This document shows positions 1 to 14,324 of a stretch of DNA of 64,000 bases, piece after piece. The notes beneath the pieces were generated by a model that was given only the letters and a program-made list of their open reading frames with translations, searched no databases and had not been told where the DNA came from. Both the position numbers and the translations under genes were made by a program. The stretch is from Dasypus novemcinctus. Taxonomy: Eukaryota > Chordata > Mammalia > Cingulata > Dasypodidae. Positions within the stretch are counted from its first letter, which is position 1; each line of letters starts with the position of its first letter. The stretch spans positions 34,932,796-34,996,795 of the forward strand of contig NC_080690.1 in the NCBI RefSeq assembly GCF_030445035.2. Direction: 5' to 3'.

Positions 1-3
1 GCG
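1..3 (+). other. possible last codon of an upstream RALGDS-like exon
   Basis: The window opens with GCG directly followed by GTGAGC, a good splice donor. In RALGDS/RGL4-type proteins the residues before the next exon (Glu-Leu-Phe-Lys-Lys) are Met-Asp-Ala, so GCG would be that Ala in phase 0, matching the phase of the exon at 311. Only three bases are visible, so this is inference. Confidence 0.45.
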
Positions 4-310
4 GTGAGCAGCTGGGCTCGGCAGGGTGGAGCTGGGGGGGACCTTCCTCCCAGGACCTGCTGCCCCAGCCTTCCCCACCCTGATCCGGAATTCTGGGATC
101 TGGGTACAAACCCTGGTCCACTGCCAGCCTTGTTCCCTGGGCGAGTTTCTTGAGCCCAAGCCTGCACTTGGGCCTCTAGAGAGGAGACCTAGGACATTAG
201 CCATCCCTGCCACATGCATTGCTGTGACGATGACCCCAGCCAGGGTCCTGAGGGCCCACGGGATCTGAGCTGGGGGTGGGTGTGGCCGGCTGACTTGCCC
301 TCCTCCCCAG

Positions 311-3300
311 GAGTTGTTCAAGAAGGTGGTGCCCTATCACTGCCTGGGCTCCATCTGGTCCCAGCGCCACCAGAAGGGCAAGGAGCACGTGGCGCCCACC
401 GTGCGCGCCGTCATCAGCCAGTTCAACCGCGTGGCCGACTGCGTCGTGGCCACCTGTCTCGGGGACCGCAGCATGAAGGCCGCAGACAGGGCCAGGGTGG
501 TGGAGCACTGGATCGAGGTGGCCAGGGTGCGTGCCAGGGACCTCTCTGGACTCCTGGACCCCCTGCGCTCTGGTGGGTTCTTGGCCTCTGGACCCTGCCC
601 TGCCTGGAGCACAGTCCTCCTTCCTCCTCATGTCCCCCCCAGGTTCTTCCCTCAGGTGGAGCGTGGGGGTCCCGCTCTGGGGCCCCGGCTCGCCCTCAGG
701 GGCTCCGTGGGGGTATCTTCCAGAGGGGGAGGTCAGCCGAGGGGGTTGGAGCGGGAGCAGGGCACGCTCAGACCACCCCTCACGGCCCATTCTTTCTCCC
801 TCCGCAGGAGTGCCGAACCCTCCGCAACTTCTCCTCAGGCCGTGCCATCCTCTCTGCTCTCGAAAGGCACATGATTGGCCATCAGAAGAAGACATGGGTG
901 GAAGTTTCCAGGTGGGCAGGCTTCTCTCCAGGGGACACCAGGCAGGACCAGGGGCCCCGCGGGAGGCTGGGCATCGCCCTGCAGGGAGCCTGGAGGCAGT
1001 GGGATCCCGGCAGGGGCCGGGTGGGCTGGGGCTCCAGGTCTTGCCAGGACTTGAGGTCAGCTGTTGGGCATCAGCACTGGTGCCATCTGAGGTCAGGCAC
1101 AGAGTCAAGCCAGATGAGAGCATGTCCAGGGTGTGCTGGTCAGCAGCCCACTCTGTCCAGTGGACAGCTCCCTGTGTCAACACCAGCTGCTCGTCAACTA
1201 GGAGTGGGGGTCCCCGCGGTGCCCGCCTGAGAGCTCAGCTCCCAAGCCCACGCTGTCCTGCAGTGCTCAGAGCTGCTCAGTTTCAGCACCACCCACCCAG
1301 GCAGTCCGGGTCCCAGGACCTGGCTACAGCGCAGTGGGTTGTCCCCTGGACGCTCCCACCCACTCCCACCTTTCTCCTTCCTTCTTGCCCTCCCCCAGGG
1401 ACAGCTTCCGCCTCTTTCAGACACTGTCTGAGATTTTCTCCACTGAGAGCGACTCCTCCCAGGGCAGCGAGCTGATCTCCCAGGTGAAGAGCAGGCAGGG
1501 GGCCAGGGCTCAGGAGGTGGGCTTGTGAGTGTTTCCCTGGGTGTTTCTTTGCAACATCCTGTCTGGGCTGCTTCTGGAGGAAGATGAAGAGGGATCTGTC
1601 TGGTTCGTGGGCAGGTGGAAGGTGGCTGCCAGGCCATAGGCCGGGGTTGGTGGTCGGACGCGGTGGGGAGTGGGGGCTGGGATGTTCCAGGAGGAGATGA
1701 TGAACGGGCAGGATGAGAAGTCTCCATCCAGGTAGGGGTCTCAGAACTGCGCCTCGTTACGAATGGCTTGTGTCAGAGAGCTAGGAGAAGTATTTGGGAG
1801 ATGGGAAACCACAGCAGGTCCTTTCTGACTGAAACTAGAAGCTTCCACCTAGAAGACACAGCACAACTTCGATGTCCAGTACTGCAAGGACATGTGGTTC
1901 CAGCCGTGCAGCTGGAGGATGGGGTGCCCCTGCAGGCAGAACATATTGAGTGGACCCCCGGGAGGGGGCGCCTTTGTTCGGGCCTCGGGCAGCCTTTGGG
2001 TTTTCAGTCGTGTGGGCTGGGGCAGGCAGGATCTACTCAACTAGGCCTCTCCAGACACCCCATCCTCCAGCTCCACGGCTAGGATGACATGAGGCCCCCC
2101 GCACATGCACTCGCAGGGGCCGGGAGAAGCGGACAGCTGTTGGCAGTGGCGGGCTGTGGGGCGACGTCAGTGCAGACGAGGCCTCCGGCCGGAGGGAGCT
2201 GCCTGTCCTCAGCGCCCGGAGCGCATCCTTCCTTAGGCCTCTGGCAGAATGGAAGCATGAGCATCCGGCAGCGCCGCCCTCACGGCCAGCTGGAGGGGTT
2301 GACGGGAGCAAAAGAACATGGCCGAGTATTCCCGGGACTCCGAGCGGGAGAGCGGGATGGCCAGAGCGTCCGTGCCACTAGCATGCACCCCTGAGGCCTC
2401 TGGACTCCTGAGAAGGGGTCAGGTCTCTGTGGTCATGTCCCAGGTGTCCAAACAGGCTGAGGGAGGCCAGGTCGCTTGCACAAGGCCCCCAGGGCACCTC
2501 CGGCACATGGGGGCAGCAGATTTCCATCTGCCCACATAGTCCAGGGGTCCAAGGCCCCAGGGACAACGGGGAGGGGCGGAGGGCCTCACTGACCCCGAGC
2601 TGCTCAATCTTGACAGGAGGGGAACCCCGAGTTTGCCACCCTGGACACGAACCCCAACAGAGCCCAGCAGCAGCAGCAGCAGCAGCAGCGGGTGGGTGTG
2701 GCTCGTGCCGGGGGCCAGGGCGGGTGGCCTCCAAGTCAGGGTGGGGCCCTCCACCCAGCCATCCCTCCTAGGCCTCTGAGTCCCGGGAGCCTCCCTTCCA
2801 TGTCTGTTCCCCTGGAAGCCTGAGGGCCGGGAGCCAAGGGAAACCTCGGGGACTAGTGGCAGCAAGTCAGAGCAAGAGCCTGGAAGAGCGGAGGCTGGTG
2901 GACTGGGTGGGGCGGGGTGTGGGCTTGTGATGGAAGAAACGTCGGTGCTGGGAGGTGACTGCTGGGGAGTTTGGGGTCCTTGGAGGCTGGGCGGGGGTCT
3001 TCAGAGTGACAGCTGTGTGCCCAAGCGTGTGCCAGGGTGATGCTGGGTGGTCCTAGGAGTCTGAGCCTGCAGGGTTGTCAGGGCAGGGTGTCGGGGGCAC
3101 CCGAGCGCCTGTGCTCATCCCCACCCACTCAATGCCACAGGGTGCCATCCAGGGCACTGTCCCATGGCTGGGGACATTCCTCACTCGGTTTTCGATGGTG
3201 GACTTGGCCATGCAGGAGTTTCTGGATGTGAGTGAGCCTGGGGGCCGGGGCCGTGTGGGAAAGGGTCCCTGAGGCTTGGGAGGAGAGGCCGGCCCGAGCC

Positions 3301-6300
3301 CCGAGCACTGAGCAGTGGGCACACTGCGTCTCCCGAGAGCCTGCTGGCCGCCCTGGAGCTGGGTGCTGTGGACTTGTGGCAGCAGAGTGCGCGCAGGCTG
3401 GTCCGGGGGCGTCTCCACTGTGGTCAGAGGCTGGGCCGGGCGGGCTCTGGGGCTCCCCTCGCAGGCCCCACTCCTGCACCAACAAGCCTGCCTGGGTCCA
3501 TGCCCGGTCTGGGCCGCCCTGTGCCTGTGGAACCCGCAGTCATGCCGCGCGACAAGGACTCAGGGGCGATGGGCACGGCAATGGCTGGGGGCCCCCTGGT
3601 GACGGATGTGACCTCTCTGCCTTCCAGGGGACCATGGTGAATTTTGAGAAGAGGAGGAAGGTGAGCAGCTTCGGCCAGCAGTGCGGGGGTGGGGTAGGGG
3701 GTGGGGGTTGGAAAAGAGAGAGCCTCCTGGCAGGGCACCCTCAGGCTACAGGCAGCTTCCTGGAAGACTGCTGGGGAGTTGGAGGAGAGAAGACAGGGCC
3801 GACCCCTCCCTCGGGAGGGTGGGAGTTCACCTGGTGGAAGGTCAACTTCCTGGAGGAGGAGCTGTGTGAACTCAGCCCTGAGGGCAGGTAGAGCCGGGAA
3901 GGCAGGAGAGGGCTGAACCAGGGGCCAAAGCAGCCCTTGGGCCCCGGCCCACCGGGCATGCCCACCCGGGCCTCGGGCCTCGGCAGTGCCTCCTCCTCCG
4001 TCTGACCCCAGGAATACGAGCTGGTGGCCGAGCTGCAGAAGCTGCAGGTGCGCTGCTGCTACGACTGCCTTGTGCCCGACGGGCGCTTCGGGGCCTGGTT
4101 TGAGGCCGTGGAGCAGCTTGGACAGAAGGACAGGTGAGGCCAGTGGGGCATCAGACCCCAGTGGGGGCGGGAGCACCCTGGTGGCTCCAGGGCCCGTGTA
4201 GGCCCTGCTGCCTGAGGAGTCTGGGGTACACGGATGCCAACTGCTGTGGGGACCCCGGGAGGGAGCCCGAGCAGGGGCTCCTGGGAACCTGACAGCCGTC
4301 ACCTGTCCTGTAGCCTCCTCCTGTCTCGTGAGTGGGAGCTGCCACCCGAGTCGGCCAGTGAGAGCTTCCAGGCCCAACAGCCCCCGGAAGGCAGCGAGCC
4401 TTGGAGCAGAGAGTAAGTTCCCCTTGCGGGCAGGCAAGGGTGGGCAGGCCGGGCTCAGGGGAGCTCCAGGCTGAGAGTGGGCTGGGGGGGGGCCTGCTGC
4501 CACTGAGCGCCAGGATCCCAGCTCCACTCCCGACTAGCCCTAGGGCTGGGAGAGTCGCCCCATCCCTGGGCCTGTTTCCTCCTCTGGGCAATGGGGTGGT
4601 GCTGTGTGAGCTCGGAGGCAGTTGGGGCCCACTGGCTCCTCTTGATGGACCTAGGACTTAGCTGTGTGCAGATTTAGCAGGGTAGAGGTTGGTAGGCATG
4701 CCAGGGGAGGCACCCAAGGTAAGCCAAGCCTCCATCCAGCCGCCAGGGCCCCGACCCTGAGTCCAGCGGCAGCAGCAGCACTGCCCACTCCAGCGTCCAG
4801 CTCCAGGGTGGCCCTGACCTGAGCAGTGGGGATGCAGCAGATTCTCCTCACACACCCGTGGCTGGCTCCTCTGGCTCTGCGGTGGAAATCCACCTGGACC
4901 ACATCCCGGAGGCCCAGGACGGCCAGGAAGCGAAGGTGACTGCCCACTCCTGCTCCCTGGGGCCCTCGCCCTCCCGCTGCCCCTCCTGTGCCTGCTGGAC
5001 CCTCCCCGTGTCCACGAGGGGTGGAGACCCGTTGACTCGTCCAGACCTTCTAGAGCCTCCTGGAGCTTCTCGAGCAGCCCGGGCTGCCCCGAGGCTCCTG
5101 GCCTTCTGCTGACCTCCCGTCCCTCACAGCCGAGACAGTCGACCTGTGCATCACCTCAGATCGGCTCCACCGTCACGTCAGCGTCGGGAGGAACGTCCTC
5201 TTCCTCCTCCATCCAAGCCAGGGCCACCCAGACCAGCCAAAAGCGCCGTGACTCACGGCCACGCTACAAACGGCATGTGGGTGACCGCTGCTTCGTCCAT
5301 GTCGCCCTGGCCGAGGACAGCGGCTACAAGGTCCAGAGCGTCCTGGTGAGCCGGGTGTGCGGCCGCGGTGGCTCAGGCCATAGGCACCTGAGCGGTGCCG
5401 TGGTCCCTGCCTGCCGCCCTGGAGCAGACTTGCCAGTGGCTGGGAAAGGAGAGACGGCCACATCCAGGGGCAGGAAGAGTGTGTGTGCGATGGCGGTCAG
5501 GGCTCAGGATGGTGGACACAGGCAGGCCCGAGGAGGCGTGTGCTTGGTGGGCCGAGGAGCAGCCAGGAGGCCAGGGCTGAAGGAGCAGGGGTCGAGGAAG
5601 GGCTGGGGTCAGAGAGGTGTTGGGAGCCGGGTCCCATCAGGCCCTGGAGCTGGCGGACAGAGCGTGACTTTCTCAGGAGCCCCTGAAGGGTCAGAGCAGA
5701 GCAGGGACAGCAGGAGAGCTTTGGCCTCAGAGTGGACTGTGAGGTGGTGCGTGGAGACACCGGCCAGGGAGGGGTTGCTGCTGTGACCCAGAGGGGAGGA
5801 CGAGGTCTGCCCCAGGTCGGTGGCCGTGAAAGCATGAGCAGGGCCCAGATCCCAGATGGACATGCAGATGGAGCCACCCCTGCCCCATGGCCCAGAGGCT
5901 GCAGAGCTGAAGGTGTGCACAGCCGAACGGGCTGCACTTGTCTTGTGGCCAGGAGCTGGTGTGCTTGTTCTAAGCTGTCACTGAGTGGCCCTTGGCCTGA
6001 GCCCTGCCTGCACCTGGGTCCTCGTGCTCAAGGCAGCTGCGGTCTAGACCTTGCTGAGCACAGCTGCCTCCTGGAGCCCAGGGCATCCTGCGGTCTGTAG
6101 GGTGTCTTCCAGCCTCCTCTCAGACATCTGGGCTTGGACTGGACGTGTGTGTTCTGCCTGGGGGTTCACTGCTATGCAGAAGCCTCCTGGAGGGGCAGCC
6201 GCAGGGCAGGGGCCCTCCCCGAGGGCGAGCTATCTCCTGTGATGGGGAGGGAGGAGGGACAGAGAGAGGCCCTGACATCACTCCACAGTCCCCACCCTCT

Positions 6301-7425
6301 ACTGCAAGGCCACCCTTTGTCCCTGGGCTCTGGGAGCCCCTACCAGTCCTGCAGGCTGAGGAGCCAGGGGTCAGGGTTCAGCCTGCAGGGCAGGGGATTT
6401 GGACCCTCCCTTGGAAACACCCTCAAGACAGAGGTGCAGGTTCTTGTAGGAGATGGGGTGAGGAATGACTGGAAAAGAGCCCTCATTGTGTGGAGTGTCC
6501 CCAGGGGAGCAAGAGAAGACAGGGAGGCCCCTGTAGACCTAGCCCCGAGCAGAGGGGCCTCCTTGGGGTCTCTGGCAGCTGCGCTATGGGAAGCCAGCTC
6601 CAGGACCCGTGCCCTGAGACCTGTCGTTGACACACCGCAGGTGACTGACCAAGACAGGGCTCCAGCCGTGATCCGCAAGGCCCTGGAAGAGCACGAGCTG
6701 GCTGGGGAGCAACCCGCGGACTACCAGCTGGTGCAGATCATCTCAGGAGATGGAAGTGAGTCGGGGGCGAGTGGAGAGGGCAGGGGCGCAGGGGTGGGGG
6801 GGGCAGCACTGCCCCAGGCCGAAGGTGCGAGGCCCTGCTCAGGAGGCCCGATGCGGGGCTGCCCTCGGTGGGCTCGGCAGTCTGGTCCCGGGGAGCGCTG
6901 GGCTCAGGGGCGTGCGCTGGGTTGGAGAAGGCCAGTTTCAGCGCTGCAATCCCGAGCAGGGAAGGCGGCAGGGGTGCTTGGGGGACAAGACCACCTCATG
7001 ACAGCTCCACTCTGAGGCTGGCAGGTGGGAGTCAGAGTCGCTTTTGGAACAAGGGTCCCCTGCTTTCAGCTGTGCCTCTGCAGAGCCTTCCCTGGTCGTT
7101 CAGGGTGTCGTTCAGGCAGCTCCTCTGTGGTCCTGGAGTTGGACTGGGGAAGTCAGGTGCCCGGCCAAGGCCGGCTCTTGTGGGGACACAGAGGGTGGGG
7201 TTCATCCGTGCCCTGGAGCACGGCTGACCACCCCTCTGCCCCACCCCCCCAGCGCTGCAGATCCCGGACGGCGCCAACGTGTATTACGCTATGGCGCCCT
7301 CGCGTGATTATCGGTTTCTTCTGAGGAAGACCACGCCCCTGGATGCCCAGGTCAAGGAGAGGGCTCTCTCAGCCCTTCGGGGGAGTCGGCAGAAGGGACC
7401 CAGGTTCCGAAAGGGAAAACTGTAA
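311..7425 (+). CDS. RALGDS-like Ral guanine nucleotide exchange factor, C-terminal 506 residues (12 exons)
   Basis: Exons: 311-526, 808-911, 1399-1483, 2617-2691, 3141-3227, 3628-3660, 4012-4133, 4314-4412, 4740-4935, 5130-5345, 6641-6755, 7253-7425. All have AG/GT borders and the phases join without a frameshift or stop, totalling 1,521 bp with TAA at 7423-7425. Residues 1 to about 255 of this fragment are a RasGEF/CDC25 catalytic domain lacking its N-terminal part. They include LFKKVVPYHCLGSIW, RVVEHWIEVA, NFSSGRAILSAL, TVPWLGTFL and NFEKRRKEYE. A Ser/Gln-rich linker follows. Residues about 390-475 are a Ras-association domain (APAVIRKALEEHE, DYQLVQIIS, IPDGANVYYAM). By family knowledge the protein would load GTP on RalA/RalB in the cytosol, recruited by GTP-bound Ras or Rap through the RA domain. 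Exon layout follows RALGDS, so this is an intron-bearing duplicate, not a retrocopy. Sequence looks much less similar to RALGDS than an orthologue should be; RGL4 is close in the GEF part but, as I recall, lacks an RA domain. The start codon lies upstream of the window. Confidence 0.9.
2665..2688 (+). repeat. exonic (CAG)8 coding for polyglutamine
   Basis: Eight pure CAG codons (Q152-Q159 of the visible protein) sit in the fourth visible exon, followed by one CGG codon and then the splice donor. The equivalent part of RALGDS, from memory, is a short Lys/Arg/Gln-rich link between two GEF blocks, so this Gln run is an expansion at a tolerant site. Confidence 0.85.
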
Positions 7426-7746
7426 CTGGCCCCAGCTGCCCCCCCAGCCTCAGGGCCCCCTTCCCTTCCAGGACCACCAGGCCAAGTCGTTCTGCTGACC
7501 CCAACCACCGTGGGCCAGGCCAGGCAGGCGCTTCCCTCCCCAGCAGCCAGTCTGGGCCACCCCCAGACTCCACCCACACCCCTGGGCCTGTCCTGCCACT
7601 CGAAACATGGCTAGTCGGAGGGAGTATCTGCGCGAGATTGTCAAAGAACTGAATTGAGAATTAACAGCAACAAAGACTATCTATCTAAAGGGGAGGGGCA
7701 ATATCTACCTTTGTCATTAGCAGATGTTCGATGTGAAGGTTTTATT

Positions 7747-7752
7747 ATTAAA
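7747..7752 (+). promoter_or_regulatory. candidate poly(A) signal of the RALGDS-like gene
   Basis: ATTAAA lies 322 bp after the stop codon and is followed at about 7785-7810 by a GT-rich stretch that could be the downstream element. Bases 7426-7746 would then be the 3' UTR. Weak variants elsewhere cannot be excluded. Confidence 0.45.
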
Positions 7753-10315
7753 TTCTTGTTTCCATTATAGCCTGGGAGTTGAGTTTGGTTCTTGTATTTC
7801 CTGTGTTAATCGAAATGAGATACAGGCTCCCACAGTACTCAATCAAAGGAGAAATCCTGCAGAGTCATCCATTTATTTTAGAAGGGAGAAGTGTCAAGAG
7901 CCAGCTGCCCCTCCCTGGGTTCCTGAAGCCAACACGGGAATCCACACCCGAGAGCGTTTCGGTGCGTTTCGGTGTTCCACCCCATGGGAGCCGAGAGCAC
8001 CCAGGAGGACTGTCGGGCTTCAGACCAGTCACAAAGACCGTTTCCTGAGCCCCAGCAGGGCAGCTGCCGCCTTTCTACCACTTTGGAGGAAGAAGGAACC
8101 TTTCCAGCGTCTTGCCTGAGGCTTTGCTTGTGCACCAAACAGGAACTTGTCGTTTTCAAGGGCTAAACCATAGGGTGACAGCAGCAGGAGGTAGGGCAAG
8201 AATGAGAACATAGCTGAGAATGTGGAATGGAAAGGGACAGAGGAGCAAAAGAGGAGGATTCTTGGCACCAGTCCAAGGGCAGGCAGACCTGGCCTCCTCA
8301 GTGCCCCTCAGGGGCCTCACGATCCACGCTTGACCTTGGATTTCCTACGTTGCGATCCTCATCCCTGGCACCAGAATTCCTTTTCCTGAGGCGGGGATGG
8401 GGATTTGAGCTGCAGCGTCCCGGGCTCCAGCTGGGTCTCCTTTGTGCCCACACCACTGCTCCCTGTGAACGAGTGCTTCCCACTGCTGTGCCATTCCCTG
8501 TGCAAGTCCTTCCCCCGGAAAATCCCCGGCAGGCCCCGCCTCTGCACGGGCTCCCTGTGGGCTCTCCTTGCTGGCCACGGCCTACGGCAGCACACGGGAG
8601 CTCTCGATGCCAAGACAAGAGCGCTCCTTCCTGTCGACCAGAGACCCCACACACCCTTTTCTGCGGGTCGAGGGGAAGTTGGGCCGTGTACTCTGAAGTC
8701 CGTACTCCCTGACACGTGGCTGCTGCCTGGCCTCAGGAGGAGGTTGGCTCTGAGCGCTTCGAGCTTGCGGGACCCTGGGAGGGCTGCGTCCATCGGTCCA
8801 CAACTCGGGCTTTGCTGATGTCACGGGGGTGTGGACAGGTCCTGTCGGGAGGGGGTGCAAGTCATGGCCTGCTGAGACCGACGAGCACAGTCTTGCCCCG
8901 ATTCCCCTCATGGCACGTTCAGTCACTGAGCTGCTCCCTGCCCAGGGGGTGACAGGCCCTGTCCTGAGCTCCCCATGGACTCTAGCCTGGCTTCCCCATG
9001 ACCGGGAGCTAAAGGTTGAAGCTCTGGCTCAGCACAGAGTCCAGGAGCCTGCACCAGCCTCCCGCCTGCCCTAGGTGAGGGCCGAGAGGCCCCTTCCATC
9101 TTGGTGATCAGGGAAGTCCAACACTCTCATCGTACACTTTCCTGAGGAAATATTGGTCTCGAATGCATCTTCTCTGTCAATAACAGAGTCTCTAGCTCCA
9201 GCGGTACCGTGAGCTGTTGGTGCTGGATGCTCACCTCTAAAACGGAAAGATTCACTGATTGCCAGAGGGTTGCGATGATACCAGTCATTGTCCCCCAACA
9301 CTCGTTCTGCCCTGGTAGTGGGGCTCGGTTCCCTGGCCTCCCTCACGTCCTCTCCTACACCAGCTGGGGACAGGCTGGACATCCAGTTCAGGGATCCCGT
9401 CTGCAAACACAGGGGCCGGGAGGCTGAAGAGGAAGAGGAGGGGGCCACCTGGCCTTATCGTCGGCCACACTCACCTGCCTGCCTCCAGGTGCCCTGCTCC
9501 TGGCTGTCCTCTGTGGGCGGCCTTGACTGGGCACCTTGACTGTGGGGAGGTGACCAGATATCAGGTAGAACCCCCCCCCACTCTCTTCACCCCCAGCTTC
9601 TCCAGGCTCTCCAAGCCCACCAAGCCCATCAGCAGCATGGCCCCCGTACCCGGCAGTGTTCCAGGTGCCCCCAAGGTCCACGGGACCCGGGAGGCACGGG
9701 GAGGGCAGTGGCACATGGCATTGGCCGGTGCCTGTGAGCAGAGCCATGGATGCATCGCCCATGTGTGTCCTGCAGCGACCAGTGGGCATCACTGCTCTGC
9801 GTGCAGAGTCCCCCTGGTAGACTGAGCTGGCCAGGGCCTGCGGGTGCTCATGCTCCCTGATCCTGTGGTGGGAGCAGAGCTCTGGAGCCCACTGCTCACA
9901 CCTGTGGGTCCCTGGGTGGAGCTTGGTCTTGCCAGAGACTCTCCCTGCCCACTCCTACCCAAGCACCAGAACAGAAGTGGAACGGGGCAGCAAGGAGGGA
10001 ACATTCAGCAGCGTGGCGCTGCCCTGCCGATGGGAGCCACGTCGGCCAGGGAGGCTGCCAGGCAGCGGCTGGTGTGACGAGCCCCGACCCCGGGGCGGCT
10101 GGGGGAGGACGTCCCTGCCTGGAGCCGAGCAGCAGGCCAGCAGTCGGGAGCCACCTGGAGAGCCACGGGCAGGAAAGGAGTGGCCAAGCCTGAGGCTGAG
10201 GGCATTTTCCCAGATGAGTGCCCTGTCCTGTCCTCTCCCGGGGTGTGGGCGGTAGGCGTGCCAGCCATACGCCCACGCCCCATCCATGGGAGGTGAGCTG
10301 GCCCGTGCTCTCTGA
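7753..10315. other. GC-rich non-coding sequence, no gene seen
   Basis: Open frames here are short and overlap on both strands, as expected from high GC. None carries a domain I recognise, and I see no exon-like conserved coding run. Confidence 0.5.
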
Positions 10316-10319
10316 GCGC

Positions 10320-10450
10320 ACGCTCACACAGTTTATGTATAAAATTGGGAAACTGACACTGAGAGAGAGGGAGCAATTGGCCCGGGGCACAGGGCTGGGC
10401 AGAGTCCCGAGTGTAAGGAAGGGTTGCGGCCTCCAAGCCAGGGCTCCACG
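10320..10450 (-). repeat. MIR SINE fragment
   Basis: Contains the reverse-complement MIR core pattern (TATAAAATTGGGAAACTGA, then a GAG-rich run, GGCCCGGGGCACAGGGCTGG and CAGAG), resembling the usual 'gaggaaactgaggcccagagagg...ggtcacac' core. Confidence 0.6.
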
Positions 10451-12539
<2,089 letters not shown>

Positions 12540-12890
12540 CCCCTTGGTGGCTTCCCAGTCCGTAAAGGCAAAGCCCATGCTCCTTTTCTGATATGCAGAG
12601 CCTTCCTTCACCCACTTCATTTCTCATCATTTCCTGTTTTACAATCCAGTGGTACCCAATCCTCTGGCTCTATGGGACCATACCCTGCTCTCTTGTCAGA
12701 GCTTTTCTCATGCCTTTTCCACCTATCCAAACTCCTGGTGGATTTCTACTTATGCTTCAAGACCCAGCTCATTTGTTTTCTTTCACGTGAAACCTTTAGT
12801 GATCTCCACTCCCTTGCCCAGGCCTCCGCTTACTCTGCTGATGGTTCTTTACTGGCTGCTTATTATCTGTATTATAATTGTCTGTTCATG
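12540..12890 (+). repeat. L2 LINE 3' fragment (tentative)
   Basis: Holds the L2-like motifs 'cttcaagacccagctca' and 'gtgaaacctttagtgatctcc' in the plus direction, in the order expected near an L2 3' end. Diverged. Confidence 0.55.
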
Positions 12891-13090
12891 GATTTGGGGG
12901 TTAAATCTAGATTTGAATACTAGCTCTTCTGCTTTCCAGCTGTGTGACTTTTGACAAATTACCTTAACTTCTTTGGGTCTCAGTCTTACCATCTATAAAA
13001 ACTGGATGTTCAGAAGACCTATCTAAATGCAGTCATGTGCTCTAAAGGGCTTATTTAGCACCGTGCCTAGAAATAATAAGTATGCCACAT
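12891..13090 (+). repeat. MIR SINE
   Basis: Shows the plus-strand MIR order: 'tttgaatactagctcttctg', 'ctgtgtgacttttgacaaat', 'cttaacttctttgggtctca', then 'gcaccgtgcctagaaataat'. Confidence 0.8.
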
Positions 13091-13132
13091 ATTTTAGCTT
13101 TTCTTCTTTATCTTCTCCACTTGACCTTGAGC

Positions 13133-13341
13133 CTCTGGAGCAGGGGTTCTTAACCTTTTTTTGTTCCAAGGACCACTTTGCCAGTCAGGTGAAAACCATG
13201 GACCCCTTACTAAGTTCATACTATACTGTGTATTATTTAATAAATATATCACACCTGCACCAACACACCCCCACAAGAACATTTTTTTAAAAATTTCAAT
13301 TCAAGCTCATGAACCCCTTGTTAAGAACCCTTGCTCTAGAG
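13133..13341 (+). mobile_element. short non-autonomous hAT-like DNA transposon with 8-bp target duplication
   Basis: Element body 13141-13333 (193 bp) begins CAGGGGTTCTTAACC and ends GTTAAGAACCCTTG, imperfect terminal inverted repeats. It is flanked by CTCTGGAG (13133-13140) and CTCTAGAG (13334-13341), an 8-bp duplication with one mismatch, the length typical of hAT elements. A second copy in the other orientation lies at 17160-17331. I do not know the family name. Confidence 0.8.
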
Positions 13342-13490
13342 GCAAGGAACATGACTCAAATATCTCTGTAACCCAAGTGTCTACCTCTGTGTCTAGTGCA
13401 GGACTGGTTTTAGTTTTCATCGGGTTGCTCCTTTCAAAAACACAACCAGTAAGCAGTTGAAAATCAGCACCTGTCTGGTTAAATGATATG

Positions 13491-13870
13491 GTGGCTTGAA
13501 TTATGGATCCTATGTTTTTCACACCCCTTCAGTTGTATCATACATCTGCACCTTTGTTATGGCCTTATGATAGGCAGAGTGAACTTACCCATTCCTTGAC
13601 CTTGGGATTGCCATGTAACTTACTTGGGCCAATGGGACATAGAGGATGTGATTCAGAGGGTTAAATGTGCTTGTGTGAACGGGTTTATCCTCTTCTGCTT
13701 CTTCCAGTGCCATAAGCAAGACATACTCTAGATGTAGGTCTTGGAAGAATGAGAAATATGTGAAGCAGACCTGAATCTAACCCATGTCCTGTTATCAAGC
13801 CCAGTTGAGCCCTGTCTAGATTAGTTAGACCCCAGCCAACCTATCCTACTAAGTTATGTGGAGGTCTATT
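13491..13870 (+). repeat. MLT1-like LTR (ERVL-MaLR), diverged
   Basis: Contains the recurrent motifs 'ccttgaccttgggattgcca' and 'acttgggccaatgggacata' plus a downstream 'ccagccaacc', in the order seen in ancient MaLR LTRs. No internal coding sequence. Subfamily uncertain. Confidence 0.5.
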
Positions 13871-14320
13871 ACACAGCAAGAACTAAGTTATACAAGCTTA
13901 TAGTAGGAGAAAAGAACTGACCACTACTGTTTAGTTTTTGTAGTCTGGCTTTAAGGACTAGGCATATAAACCTGATACAATAGCAAACAATAGATGATGG
14001 GGAAATTTTAAAAGATGGCATGGCTGAAAGGTGGGAGTGAGGTTGATGGTGAAAAAGTTTATTAAAATTCAAGTCACATGAGGGGTTATGTCTGAGCTTC
14101 CCTACTTGAGTTTTATTTTCAGATCCAAATGGAGAGAAGTAACAGCTAGAGTAAAAATGAGCTCTCTTGTGCCTGCCCATTCCAAGCATGGGTTCTTAGA
14201 GACTTCCCACTGGAAGGTACTTCCAGAGATCATCTGGCTCAGCTTCTTGTCCCCTGCGCAAATGTATTCTGTAGCATCAATAATAAAAACTGATCCAAAT
14301 TTAGTCACTTGCCTGTTATG
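13871..14320. other. AT-rich sequence, nothing recognised
   Basis: No gene or clear repeat seen. Confidence 0.4.
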
Positions 14321-14324
14321 TGCA

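Noticed and set aside
197-1183. Long minus-strand open frame of 328 codons overlapping the first RALGDS-like exons
   Set aside because: It spans exons and introns of the plus-strand gene, has low-complexity Pro/Gly/Arg-rich content and no recognisable domain. High GC explains the lack of stops.
3424-4527. Minus-strand open frame of 367 codons
   Set aside because: It is a shadow of plus-strand exons 3628-4412 and their introns, with no domain and Pro/Ala/Gly bias.
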